Source of the DNA: Rhizorhapis suberifaciens | GTDB lineage: Bacteria > Pseudomonadota > Alphaproteobacteria > Sphingomonadales > Sphingomonadaceae | Reading direction: 5' to 3' | NCBI RefSeq assembly: GCF_014200045.1 | Contig: NZ_JACHOV010000004.1 | Location: forward strand, 62,001 to 126,000 | Length of the DNA stretch: 64,000 nt | Shown: piece after piece, positions 1 to 7,685 of the stretch | Layout: each line of letters begins with the position of its first letter | Position numbering within the stretch: the first letter of the stretch is position 1 | Translations under genes and position numbers: made by a program | Notes under the pieces: generated by a model | The model's database searches: none | What the model saw: only the letters and a program-made list of their open reading frames with translations | What the model was told of the DNA's origin: nothing

Positions 1-228
1 GCGAGTGACCTGCTCGTCGGGACTGGCAGGATTAAGACTATAGGTGCCAGGAAGGTCCACCAGTTCCACCGGCCGGCCATCATTCAACATCAAGCGGCCC
101 GATTTACGCTCCACGGTGACGCCGGGATAATTGCCCAGTTTCTGCCGCGCGCCGGTCAGCGCGTTAAAGAGCGCGCTTTTGCCGGCGTTGGGATTACCGA
201 CCAGCGCCACCAAGGGAATACGGCTCAT
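1..228 (-). CDS. feoB: FeoB ferrous iron transporter, N-terminal G-domain fragment (cut by window edge)
   Basis: The reverse-strand reading from the ATG at 228 gives about 76 residues of a FeoB GTPase domain. It begins [18 protein letters not shown], where GNPNAGKS is the G1/P-loop, followed by NYPGVTVE (G2 region) and a DLPGTYSL stretch (G3, DxPG). FeoB is the inner-membrane ferrous iron permease with a cytoplasmic G domain; the membrane part lies beyond the left edge. The start overlaps the feoA stop by 4 bp (ATGA), so the two are translationally coupled in a feoAB operon. Identity is secure from the G motifs and the feoA neighbour. Confidence 0.95.
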   Translation of the reverse strand, partial: MSRIPLVALVGNPNAGKSALFNALTGARQKLGNYPGVTVERKSGRLMLNDGRPVELVDLPGTYSLNPASPDEQVTR

Positions 229-503
229 GCAGCGGCTTCCGCCGTTCGGGTAAATTCGGCCGTTTCAAGTGGACGGACGGTTATGGCGGCCGCATGCGGG
301 CGACGCATGGCGACGATCATACGACCCACGCGACAGGCGATAGGCCCCCTCCCGAACAAGCCGCCATGATGCAGCGCCTCCACTGTGACGCCTTCGCTAA
401 TGCCCAATTCGCGAAGCCGCTGGCCTTCCACATCGGACAGGGACGACCAGTTGATGCTGTCGATGGATGCGGACCGGCGAAGCGGTAACTGGTCGAGGCG
501 CAA
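225..503 (-). CDS. feoA: FeoA-family ferrous iron transport accessory protein
   Basis: A small SH3-like FeoA domain protein of about 92 residues, including the typical [15 protein letters not shown] and GPIACRVG stretches. FeoA is a cytoplasmic partner that binds FeoB. The open frame extends to a TTG at 554, but I prefer the TTG at 503. That choice gives a normal FeoA length, has a GAAAG element 7 nt upstream, and leaves the Fur-like palindrome at 543-555 in the promoter rather than in the coding region. It is coupled to feoB by an ATGA overlap. Confidence 0.88.
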   Translation of the reverse strand: MRLDQLPLRRSASIDSINWSSLSDVEGQRLRELGISEGVTVEALHHGGLFGRGPIACRVGRMIVAMRRPHAAAITVRPLETAEFTRTAEAAA

Positions 504-542
504 TGACTGACTTTCAAGATAAAAAATTGGGTCGATTGTGCG

Positions 543-555
543 ATTGATTATCAAT
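543..555. promoter_or_regulatory. Fur-box-like palindrome upstream of feoAB
   Basis: A perfect palindrome with 6-bp arms ATTGAT/ATCAAT around one base. On the feoA strand it contains TGATAATCA, the core of the classical Fur box. It lies about 40-52 bp upstream of the preferred feoA start, where an iron-responsive repressor would act. Binding by Fur rather than another iron regulator is inference. Confidence 0.45.
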
Positions 556-594
556 AACCAGCGAGAATTTCCAGTCCCGCATGCGAGCTAGAAC

Positions 595-1257
595 TCATAT
601 GGCGGGGTAACGCAAACGGCCAATGAAGCGAGCAAGGCTCGGCCGCCGTTCCGCATTAGCGCGCCAGTGCTGCTTGGTCCTTTCGAAGCGAATTATCCCG
701 TCGATCCTCCGGCCCAGAAAAGCGCGGGAGTCCGTCCATCCGGAGCTCTCATCACTGATGAAGATAAGCAAGGTGGCGGCGTAAACCGCCGCGAGCGTCG
801 TTCGTTTGCTGTAATAGTTGAAGTCCGTGGAAATATCTCCTGCCAGCCGCCACATCTGGTCGGCCGCTCGCCAGCCAAGACGCGTGGCGGCGACCAGATT
901 CTGGGGCATCGCCATGATCGCCTGGGCCCTGCGCAGCGCCTCCCTTTCGGGAGCCAGCAGATCGAGTCGCGCTTCGATCAGCGCCACAATTCGCTCGCGC
1001 ACCTTCATGGTCGCCAGCACCTCGGGCGGGAACTTTCTTTCCATTTCCCGATCGAGCCAGCCGAACCAGGCATCGATCATGTCCATCGCGCCGCCGGGAA
1101 AGGCAAGCTCCACCATGGCGGCATCCAGCCCTGCCGCAGCCGCCGCATTGGTCAGCGCTGCGTCGTTCCACCCGTCAAATGCCGCCTGCCCGGGCAGCAA
1201 CGGGGCCACATGCTCGCGCACTTCGTCCAGGGTCGGATCGTTTGGCAAGCCTGTCAT
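595..1257 (-). CDS. COQ9-family protein (ubiquinone biosynthesis accessory)
   Basis: A 220-residue protein matching the alphaproteobacterial COQ9 family (TetR-like fold with a lipid-binding C-terminal half). Recognisable parts are the helical N-terminus, the AFPGGAMDMIDAWF segment, the KVRERIVALIEARL helix and the late WRLAGDISTDFNYYSKRTTLAAVYAATLL stretch (described here by its WRLAGD and FNYYSKR elements), typical of COQ9. In eukaryotes COQ9 presents quinone intermediates to the COQ7 hydroxylase; bacterial members are poorly studied. It stands alone between feoA and ribH on the same strand, with an ATG start at 1257. Confidence 0.85.
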   Translation of the reverse strand: MTGLPNDPTLDEVREHVAPLLPGQAAFDGWNDAALTNAAAAAGLDAAMVELAFPGGAMDMIDAWFGWLDREMERKFPPEVLATMKVRERIVALIEARLDLLAPEREALRRAQAIMAMPQNLVAATRLGWRAADQMWRLAGDISTDFNYYSKRTTLAAVYAATLLIFISDESSGWTDSRAFLGRRIDGIIRFERTKQHWRANAERRPSLARFIGRLRYPAI

Positions 1258-1387
1258 TGCATTTCTCCCTGATGCTGCATGTAGGGAAAAGGCGAATGGT
1301 TAGGAATAGGGAATACAGCAGGACGTCATCAGTAAAACGAACATTCCGCCTCAGCCGACCTAGATAAAGGTCTCTGCCCAGCCCTAC

Positions 1388-1810
1388 TCACACTGCGAAT
1401 TTCTGTCCTATTTCAAACATCGCAATAGCAGCCTTGGCCGCTTCTCCGCCCTTGTCCTTACGCGTGCGGTCGGACCGCTCCAATGCCTGCGCTTCATTTT
1501 CCACGGTCAGGATACCATTACCAATCGCGATACCGTCCATGGAAAGAGCCATCAGTCCGCGTGCGCTTTCGTTCGACACCACTTCGAAATGATAGGTTTC
1601 GCCACGGATGACCACACCGATGGCGACAAAGCCGTCATAGCGGCCCGACTCGGCGGCCATGGCTATGGCGCCCGGGATCTCCAGCGCGCCGGGGACCATC
1701 ATCACCTCATATTTATGTCCGGCCTCGTCCAGCGCGGTCTTCGCGCCGTCCACCAACATGTCATTGAGATGATCGTAGAAGCGTGCTTCCACGATAAGGA
1801 ATTTAGCCAT
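1388..1810 (-). CDS. ribH: 6,7-dimethyl-8-ribityllumazine synthase
   Basis: Lumazine synthase condenses 5-amino-6-ribitylaminouracil with dihydroxybutanone phosphate, the penultimate step to riboflavin. The 140-residue product starts [13 protein letters not shown] at 1810, preceded by AGGGAG. A longer in-frame start would run into ribBA and is rejected. The family signatures are present: [24 protein letters not shown] with the catalytic His, and a C-terminal [12 protein letters not shown]. The start lies 16 bp after the ribBA stop, so the genes are cotranscribed. Confidence 0.95.
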   Translation of the reverse strand: MAKFLIVEARFYDHLNDMLVDGAKTALDEAGHKYEVMMVPGALEIPGAIAMAAESGRYDGFVAIGVVIRGETYHFEVVSNESARGLMALSMDGIAIGNGILTVENEAQALERSDRTRKDKGGEAAKAAIAMFEIGQKFAV

Positions 1811-1826
1811 GACGCTCCCTTTGCCT

Positions 1827-3104
1827 TTAATCGATGCGGCGTTCGCCAACCACGGCGAGGTCGTAGCCGTCAAGTGCAACCAGGCTATGATGGCTGTTGG
1901 TAAGCAGAATCATGTCATGCACGCCCAGTTCCGCCAGAATCTGCGCACCCACGCCATAATCGCGAAGTTCCTCCATGTTGGGATCTTGGATCCCTGCATG
2001 AATTCTGAACATCCTGCTCATCGAATCCGGCACGTGCCGATCCAACAGGACAATGATGCCCGCGCCGGCCTCCCCGATGATTTCCATCGAACGGCGTAAA
2101 TACCCGCTGCGCGGCCCTTCCTGCCCTAGAAGGTCCAAGAAAGGGGAAAATTGATGCATCCGAACCAAGGTCGGCTCGTCGGGATTCACTCTTCCTTTTT
2201 GAAGGACGACCTGTTCCGTGCCGGTGGCGCGATTGTAGAACGTCATCGCCGTCCAATCGCTACCCCAGCGACTGTTGAACCGCGTCTCCGCACGCTTTTC
2301 CACGAGATGGTCGTTGCGGTGGCGATAAGCGATCAAGTCACGGATGGTGCCGATCTTCAGCCGGTGCTTTTGCGCGAACGGGATGAGGTCATCCATACGC
2401 GCCATTGTGCCGTCATCCTTCATGATCTCGCAGATCACACCGGAGGGATTGAGGCCGGCAAGGCGGGCAACGTCTACAGCCGCCTCGGTATGGCCGGTGC
2501 GGACCAGAACGCCGCCATCGCGCGCCACCAGCGGGAAGACATGGCCAGGCGTTACAATATCTTCCCTCCCGCGCGCGCCATCAATGGCGACGGCGATGGT
2601 GCGCGCACGGTCGGCGGCGCTGATCCCGGTGGTTACACCTTCCCGCGCTTCGATAGATACCGTGAAAGCAGTTTCGTGGCGCGTGCCGTTTTTCCGGCTC
2701 ATCAGATCGAGGCCAAGCTGCTCGACGCGTGCACGGGTGAGCGTCAGGCAGATCAGCCCACGGCCATGGGTCGCCATGAAGTTGATCGCGTCGGGAGTGG
2801 CCATCTGGGCCGGGATCACTAGATCGCCTTCATTCTCCCGGTCCTCGTCATCGACCAGGATGAACATGCGGCCGTTACGGGCTTCGTTGATGATTTCTTC
2901 CGGGCTGGCAAGCGCCGTCCCGCCTTCGCGCTTCAGCAGATAGGCTTCCAGCTTTCCGAGGGTGTCCGCTGTTGGATTCCAGTCAAACTCATCCATTCGG
3001 CGCAGGGAATTGGCGTGGAGGCCAGCGGCTCGCGCCAGACCGGAGCGCGACATGCCGCCGTTAGTCACCAATTCCCGAAGTTTTTTGATAAGATCTGTGC
3101 TCAT
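1827..3104 (-). CDS. ribB: HTH-DHBP synthase-degenerate GTP cyclohydrolase II fusion (RibBX-type)
   Basis: 425 residues in three parts. Residues 1-60 are helix-turn-helix-like ([19 protein letters not shown]). Residues about 68-270 are 3,4-dihydroxy-2-butanone-4-phosphate synthase, with [25 protein letters not shown] and [15 protein letters not shown] intact, so this activity should be real. Residues about 285-425 align with GTP cyclohydrolase II, but the zinc-binding Cys cluster is absent and the QEGRGIG catalytic motif is replaced by DRHVPDSMS; only the late DYGVGAQIL segment is well kept. This matches the RibBX variant reported in Proteobacteria, so a separate active RibA is expected elsewhere. 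ATG at 3104 has GGGAG upstream. Confidence 0.9.
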   Translation of the reverse strand: MSTDLIKKLRELVTNGGMSRSGLARAAGLHANSLRRMDEFDWNPTADTLGKLEAYLLKREGGTALASPEEIINEARNGRMFILVDDEDRENEGDLVIPAQMATPDAINFMATHGRGLICLTLTRARVEQLGLDLMSRKNGTRHETAFTVSIEAREGVTTGISAADRARTIAVAIDGARGREDIVTPGHVFPLVARDGGVLVRTGHTEAAVDVARLAGLNPSGVICEIMKDDGTMARMDDLIPFAQKHRLKIGTIRDLIAYRHRNDHLVEKRAETRFNSRWGSDWTAMTFYNRATGTEQVVLQKGRVNPDEPTLVRMHQFSPFLDLLGQEGPRSGYLRRSMEIIGEAGAGIIVLLDRHVPDSMSRMFRIHAGIQDPNMEELRDYGVGAQILAELGVHDMILLTNSHHSLVALDGYDLAVVGERRID

Positions 3105-3114
3105 TGGCTCCCAT

Positions 3115-3134
3115 TATCACACTATAATGTGATA
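3115..3134. promoter_or_regulatory. Operator-like palindrome directly upstream of HTH-ribB
   Basis: A 20-bp near-perfect palindrome with 7-bp arms TATCACA/TGTGATA and the spacer CTATAA. Its centre is about 20 bp upstream of the start codon of the riboflavin gene that itself carries an N-terminal HTH, in the 52-bp gap after ribE. It could be an operator or a hairpin in the intercistronic mRNA. Confidence 0.45.
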
Positions 3135-3156
3135 TCCAAGCGCATTGATCACATCG

Positions 3157-3762
3157 CTATTTGCGTACTTGCTGCATTCTTGCGAGATATCGAGCCAGAA
3201 CATCAATTTCCAAGTTGAACTTACGCCCGACCGAGAGCGTATCAAATGTGGTCATCTGCGCCGTGTGGGGAATGAGATTGATGCCGAAATGGACGCTGCC
3301 GTCAGGCTGGTCCTCCACTTCGTTGACGGTCAGGGAAATGCCGTCGACCGCGATGGAACCCTTTGGAGCCAAGCAAGGTGCGAGCGCAGGCGGCGCAGCG
3401 ATGATGATCCGCGTTGAATCACCCTCCTGCGCTGCCGAAACGAGAGCGCCCACGCCATCGATATGGCCCGTGACAATATGCCCGCCAAGCTCATCCCCAA
3501 CTTTTAAAGCGCGTTCGAGGTTTAGCCGCTGCCCAGAATTCCACATTCCGGGAGTTGTGCGAGAGACGCTTTCCGCCGACACGTCCACGGCAAACCAGTC
3601 CGATCCTTTTTCGACAACGGTCAGGCAAACGCCGGAGCAGGCAATCGAAGCGCCGATATCAACACCGTCCATGTCATAGTTGCTGGCGATTTTAAGGTGC
3701 AGGTCGCCGCGATGCTCGATGTCGTCTATGCGGCCAATATCGGTGATGATGCCTGTGAACAT
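3157..3762 (-). CDS. ribE: Riboflavin synthase alpha chain
   Basis: Riboflavin synthase dismutates two lumazines into riboflavin. The 201-residue protein begins MFTGIITDIGRI and shows the two tandem lumazine-binding repeats: CSGVCLTVV with the active-site Cys in repeat 1, GGHIVTGHIDGVG at the junction, and GSIAVDGISLTVNEV in repeat 2. Length and motif order are normal. It sits between ribD (9 bp upstream) and ribB in the same operon. Confidence 0.96.
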   Translation of the reverse strand: MFTGIITDIGRIDDIEHRGDLHLKIASNYDMDGVDIGASIACSGVCLTVVEKGSDWFAVDVSAESVSRTTPGMWNSGQRLNLERALKVGDELGGHIVTGHIDGVGALVSAAQEGDSTRIIIAAPPALAPCLAPKGSIAVDGISLTVNEVEDQPDGSVHFGINLIPHTAQMTTFDTLSVGRKFNLEIDVLARYLARMQQVRK

Positions 3763-3771
3763 GACTAACCT

Positions 3772-4746
3772 CTAAGCAGCGCGCGTGCGCTCGTAAAGCT
3801 CCATCCGGTCCGGACCCAACATGCGGGTCTCAATGAGGCGCCAGCGCTCATGTGCGTCGGAAAGGCTTCCCAGGCCGATATCGGCAAGCGCCGCTTTTCC
3901 CGCACCGATCAGGACAGGCGCCCGGTAAAGGAGCAGCCGGTCAACCAGATCAGCAGCCAAAAAGGCCGAGGCTGTCCGCGCCCCACCTTCGATCATCAGA
4001 AGGTCGACCTCGGGAATGCCGGCAATGTCTTGGGGCGCAGCGATGGAGTTCCAGCCGTCCGGTGCATTGCCGCTGCCTAGCATGAATCGTATCGGAGAGC
4101 GGTCTTCAAGTCCTGCCAGTCGCACATCAAGCCGTGGGTTGTCCGCCTTCACCGTGCCGCGGCCTACCAATATCGCGTCATGGCGGGCGCGTTCCAGATG
4201 CGTGTGAGCCCGCGCCTGCAGCCCAGTGATCCACTGGCTTTCTCCGTCCGCGCGCGCGATCTGGCCATCCAGAGAAGTCGCCAGTTTAAGTGTTACATGA
4301 GGCCTGCCAAGGGCTTGCCGTGCAAAAAAGCCCGCCATCGCCGCACGTGCTTTGGCCCGCATCACTCCAGTGCGAACTTCGATCCCAGCCTGCTCCAGCA
4401 TTGCCGCGCCACGCCCGTCGGTTCGCTGATCAGGATCCTGCGTGGCGACGACCATTCGGCTGATCCCTGCCTCTCGCAACAAGGCGCTACATGCAGGTCC
4501 ACGCGATGACCGATGGAAGCAAGGCTCCAAGGTGACATAGGCGGTACCCCCATGGGCCGCATCTCCTGCCTCGGCCAGCGCCATGGCTTCAGCATGGGGT
4601 CGCCCCCCTGGCTGCGTCCAACCGCGTCCGACAACATGGCCGTTGTTGACGATGATACAGCCCACGTTGGGATTTGGCGCAGTCCGGCCTCGCCCCCGCT
4701 CAGACAGCGAGATGGCGACGGCCATGTATCGCGCGTCGGACTCCAC
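3772..4746 (-). CDS. ribD: Bifunctional pyrimidine deaminase/reductase RibD
   Basis: RibD deaminates and then reduces the pyrimidine intermediate of riboflavin synthesis. Residues 1-145 are a cytidine-deaminase-like zinc domain with H51-A-E53 and Cys76/Cys86 in a PC...C arrangement. Residues about 150-320 are the reductase, with KLATSLDGQIA, ARHDAILVGRGTVKADNP and LLMIEGGA. The start is GTG at 4746, 2 bp after the stop of the upstream membrane-protein gene. Length (324) is slightly short for the family but all motifs are present. Confidence 0.95.
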   Translation of the reverse strand: MESDARYMAVAISLSERGRGRTAPNPNVGCIIVNNGHVVGRGWTQPGGRPHAEAMALAEAGDAAHGGTAYVTLEPCFHRSSRGPACSALLREAGISRMVVATQDPDQRTDGRGAAMLEQAGIEVRTGVMRAKARAAMAGFFARQALGRPHVTLKLATSLDGQIARADGESQWITGLQARAHTHLERARHDAILVGRGTVKADNPRLDVRLAGLEDRSPIRFMLGSGNAPDGWNSIAAPQDIAGIPEVDLLMIEGGARTASAFLAADLVDRLLLYRAPVLIGAGKAALADIGLGSLSDAHERWRLIETRMLGPDRMELYERTRAA

Positions 4747-4748
4747 GG

Positions 4749-5207
4749 TCAGTGAGCCGCCCCGCTCTTGCCAGCCTTCTCCGCCGCCTTTGCCTTGGCT
4801 TCTGCTTCCATTTTATCAAGGCGCTTCATCAGGGCGGCAACCGCCTCTTTTTCCCGCCGATCGCCGATGGCCGCTTCCTTGCGCCAATCGATGCCGAACT
4901 GGTCAGCGACTTTCCGAAAATCCTGCTGCTTACGCTTGATCGCGGCCTCGCGCTTCAGAAGGTCGATCTTTTGCTGGGCGATGATGTCGGCATCGGTCCG
5001 ATCCCCGGTCCAGTTCTCAATATAGATAATCTGCTTTCCGGGCGCCGTGTTGGTTTTGGAGTCCAAGAGGAAGCCCCATATGATAACCCAGGTCATCGCA
5101 AGCGCAAGCGCCAGCAACAGCAGTTTGTGACGGCGTCCTTCAGCCAGATAGTCGCGCAGATCGACCCAGGCCCTTTTGGGCGAGACGGGACGGGGAAAAA
5201 TAGCCAT
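4749..5207 (-). CDS. Small single-pass membrane protein with coiled-coil tail, unknown function
   Basis: About 152 residues from the ATG at 5207 (MAIFPRPVSPKRAW); earlier in-frame ATGs at 5225 and 5258 are possible. One hydrophobic helix (LLLLALALAMTWVIIWGFLL) near residues 28-48 is followed by about 100 charged residues rich in Lys, Glu and Ala that look helical. The family is not one I can name. It is immediately upstream of ribD with a 2-bp gap, so it is probably the first gene of the rib transcript, but nothing in the sequence ties it to flavin synthesis. Confidence 0.7.
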   Translation of the reverse strand: MAIFPRPVSPKRAWVDLRDYLAEGRRHKLLLLALALAMTWVIIWGFLLDSKTNTAPGKQIIYIENWTGDRTDADIIAQQKIDLLKREAAIKRKQQDFRKVADQFGIDWRKEAAIGDRREKEAVAALMKRLDKMEAEAKAKAAEKAGKSGAAH

Positions 5208-5334
5208 GTCCGCTAAATAGGACATGAGAGCATGGAGCGCCAGTGGCCAACGCGCCACCCGGAGGCCGAGCGCATTTGCGAAACCCTCTGCTCCCCAGAA
5301 GGAACAGGCGGTCAGGGTCGAATGGAATGAAAGC

Positions 5335-5556
5335 CTAGCCGATCAGTCCCTTCGCAATTGCGTAGGCCACCATGTGGGAACGGTTCCTCGTTCTCGTCTT
5401 CAGGCGGATGTGGTCGATGTGGCGTTCTACCGTTCTTGGAGCGATGTTCAATTTCTTCGCGATCTCTTTGGCAGACAGGCCCGTGGCAATGCATGTTAGT
5501 ACCTGCACCTCGCGCGGCGTCAGCCAAAGCTTCGCGTCGTCGTCCGTTTCAATCAT
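5335..5556 (-). CDS. Stand-alone LuxR/GerE-type HTH regulator (73 aa)
   Basis: The product is almost only a GerE helix-turn-helix: LTPREVQVLTCIATGLSAKE, then TVERHIDHIRLKTRTRNR and a short C-terminal helix. It has no receiver, autoinducer or sensor domain. I start it at ATG 5556 because a run of six G lies 7-8 nt upstream; the TTG at 5562 is too close to it. About 39 of 61 aligned residues are identical to the divergent gene at 6331, so they are paralogues. Probably a DNA-binding regulator; targets unknown. Confidence 0.8.
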   Translation of the reverse strand: MIETDDDAKLWLTPREVQVLTCIATGLSAKEIAKKLNIAPRTVERHIDHIRLKTRTRNRSHMVAYAIAKGLIG

Positions 5557-6330
5557 CTTCAAGCCCCCCTGCCCGGAAACAAGCCCTGGGCTAAGCTAGG
5601 ATGTATTCGGCATACCGGTCCGATAAGACACGTGGTCACGAGAATATTAGTCTCAAGCCGACCTCTCGATAGCAAGCGTGGAGAGTAGTTAGCCTGTATG
5701 ACCAAGTCTCCGGCGTCGAGGTTGGCCGTTTGGCTATTTGCGACTATACCCTTTGATATAGAGACCCGCTTTTTTTATGAGTTTTTCGATATATTACTGT
5801 AAGATAAGGATAAAATAGGAAGTGTTCTGCTTGCGGATTTGGATTTCAAGCCCTGATTTCCGATTTTAGGCTATTCGAATCGCATCTATCCACGATGGCA
5901 AATTCGTTTCTGTCCCAAAACGAAACATGCACGGCCATATTTTTCCGTTGGGATAAACAGATATCCTGTTTGATACAGGCAAGGTTTTCACTGAATTTTC
6001 AGACTTCTAGAATTTTCGCCTCCCATCCGGGTTAGGCGTGTCCAAAATGCGCCATGTAGGCCCTATTGCCCGAATCGAACATATGGTGGATCATAGTTGA
6101 CTGTGAGTGGGAGCCGGTCAGGCATTTAAGACAACTATTCATCCGCTATGGGTCGCAAATAGCAGTAAATACATGTTCTGATAATCAGACACGTATTCAT
6201 ATAAATCTATTGGGCCAAGCAATCTGTTGTCTCGATTAAGCGCGCTTGTCATGCAATTCACTATTGTGAACTGCACTGATAAATTGCGTTTTATGAGGAT
6301 AATCAAGTATTGCATAAGTTGGGGGTTATC
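5557..6330. other. AT-rich intergenic region between two divergent luxR-type genes
   Basis: 774 bases without a convincing gene, visibly richer in A/T than the neighbours. It must hold the promoters of both small HTH genes. Visible structure includes a 22-bp palindrome at 6253-6274 and an inverted repeat at 5953-5974 (AAACAG/CTGTTT arms around ATATC). Open frames that cross it are antisense shadows with no family features. A small RNA cannot be excluded by eye. Confidence 0.6.
6253..6274. promoter_or_regulatory. 22-bp palindrome upstream of the second luxR-type gene
   Basis: Arms GCAATTCAC and GTGAACTGC around TATT, with 8 of 9 positions complementary. It sits about 57 bp upstream of the ATG at 6331, a usual place for an operator. 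The GTGAA/TTCAC half-site also appears in the palindrome before the NRPS gene (18873-18899), with different spacing. Confidence 0.4.
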
Positions 6331-6561
6331 ATGCACGACAACGCCATTTCCTCTGTTGAACTTACGAACAGAGAGTCCCAGGTGCTTCGTCTTGTCGCGT
6401 TCGGCCTTTCTGCCAAGAAAGTGGCGATGGAGCTGGACATCGCGCCCTGTACGGTTGAGCGCCATATCGAAAATGTCCGGCTGAAGACACGCACGCGCAA
6501 CCGGGCGCATATGATCGCCTATGTCATTCGTGCGGGAATATTGCCATCTCAATATGGCTGA
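6331..6561 (+). CDS. Stand-alone LuxR/GerE-type HTH regulator (76 aa)
   Basis: A GerE-only protein: ELTNRESQVLRLVAFGLSAK, then TVERHIENVRLKTRTRNR and IAYVIRAGIL. The ATG at 6331 is chosen over the upstream TTG at 6310 because GGGGG lies 5 nt before it. It is divergent from its paralogue at 5335-5556 and convergent with the NRPS-PKS-glycosyltransferase operon, whose last gene ends 105 bp away. The recognition helix is nearly identical in both paralogues (TVERHI, RLKTRTRNR), suggesting overlapping DNA targets. Confidence 0.8.
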   Translation: MHDNAISSVELTNRESQVLRLVAFGLSAKKVAMELDIAPCTVERHIENVRLKTRTRNRAHMIAYVIRAGILPSQYG

Positions 6562-6589
6562 TTTGCCAGCGGGGGCCGCAGGCGATGGC

Positions 6590-6622
6590 GGCGGACGACG
6601 TGACATACACGGACCGTCCGCC
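6590..6622. terminator. Possible hairpin between convergent luxR-type gene and glycosyltransferase
   Basis: Perfect 8-bp inverted arms GGCGGACG/CGTCCGCC around a 17-nt loop in the 104-bp convergent gap. There is no T-run on either side, so it is not a canonical intrinsic terminator. Confidence 0.3.
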
Positions 6623-6665
6623 ACCAACGCCTGTGAATTTCTCATAAATGCGACCCTCGCACCCT

Positions 6666-7685
6666 TCACCTTGAGCCCAGCGGCTTTCCAGGCGCGGGGC
6701 TTTCACCCTTCAGCAAGGCAGAGTGCTTCACGAAGTCAATCAATAGGCCTTGCGGATCATGATCAGTGAGCGCCAGGATCCGCCGACGTAACCGCCAAGC
6801 CAGATGCGACACGATCCAAAGCATGTCGGCAGTCATGGCATAGAAGCGTCCATGGTTTTTCAAGAAATAATATCTCCTCGATTCGAACCAGTAAGCCGGC
6901 ATCCGGCGTACGACCGCATCCTTGCCCGTGAGACCGGTGCTCTGTCCGGCAATGTGCATGACGCAGGCCTGGGGCACGTACCAGCATTCCCACCCGTCCC
7001 GCCGGGCCTGCAGGCACAGGTCCGTCTCTTCATAATATAGAAAATAGCTCTCATCCATCGGTCCGACCGAATCGAGCAGTTCGGCCCTGATCATCATGCT
7101 GGCTCCTGACACCCAATCGACAGGCGCCGGTTCGCGGCCCATTTCCTGAACCGCCGCATGATTTCGCAGCAGACGACTGACCGGCCCGAACCGAGCGCCG
7201 CGTTCAACTTCTCCCAACAATGACGGAAAGCGAAACGCATAAGGCCATGCCTGCCCGTCGCGGTCCTTCAGCAAGGTTCCGGCAATGCCGGCACGCGGAT
7301 GGTCATCCATGAATTTCAGCAGTGCCTGCATGGAACCCGGCTGTACGCGCGTGTCGGGGTTGAGCAGCCAAACATAATCGGGCGAACCGCCTGCCGCCCG
7401 GTCGGTGGCGATGGCACGATTATTACCCTGTGCGAACCCTCCATTGACCGGGGAAGCGACCAGCTTTGCCCAGCGGTCCCAGCCGCGCTTCTTGATGGCG
7501 GAGGCAATACGGCCGCAGCTATTGTCGCCGGAGGCATTGTCGACGATAACTGCGCGCGCGCCGGGATGGGCCTTCATCTCTTCGACAAGACTGTCAAGAC
7601 AGTCGATTGCCAGGCCGGCCGTGCGATAATTCACGATCGCGACCAGAACTGACGGCTGGCTGATCCTGTTCACCGGACCGTTCAT
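6666..7685 (-). CDS. Family 2 glycosyltransferase (WbbL/rhamnosyltransferase-like), last gene of NRPS-PKS operon
   Basis: 339 residues from ATG 7685. A GT-A fold is shown by VAIVNYRTAGLAIDCLDSL, VIVDNASGDNS, NGGFAQGNN, LLNPDTRV (in place of DxD, as in WbbL-type enzymes), WVSGASMMIRAELL and YYEETDLCLQARRDGW. No strong membrane helix is present apart from a C-terminal hydrophobic patch. Its start overlaps the PKS stop by 4 bp (ATGA), so it is translationally coupled to the PKS. That argues it glycosylates the NRPS-PKS product or joins that product to a saccharide, rather than acting only in EPS assembly. The sugar is not predictable. Confidence 0.9.
   Translation of the reverse strand: MNGPVNRISQPSVLVAIVNYRTAGLAIDCLDSLVEEMKAHPGARAVIVDNASGDNSCGRIASAIKKRGWDRWAKLVASPVNGGFAQGNNRAIATDRAAGGSPDYVWLLNPDTRVQPGSMQALLKFMDDHPRAGIAGTLLKDRDGQAWPYAFRFPSLLGEVERGARFGPVSRLLRNHAAVQEMGREPAPVDWVSGASMMIRAELLDSVGPMDESYFLYYEETDLCLQARRDGWECWYVPQACVMHIAGQSTGLTGKDAVVRRMPAYWFESRRYYFLKNHGRFYAMTADMLWIVSHLAWRLRRRILALTDHDPQGLLIDFVKHSALLKGESPAPGKPLGSR

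Noticed and set aside
6139-6669. 176-codon minus-strand frame across the luxR-type gene and its upstream region
   Set aside because: Covers a supported gene on the other strand and reads as unstructured sequence in the AT-rich part.
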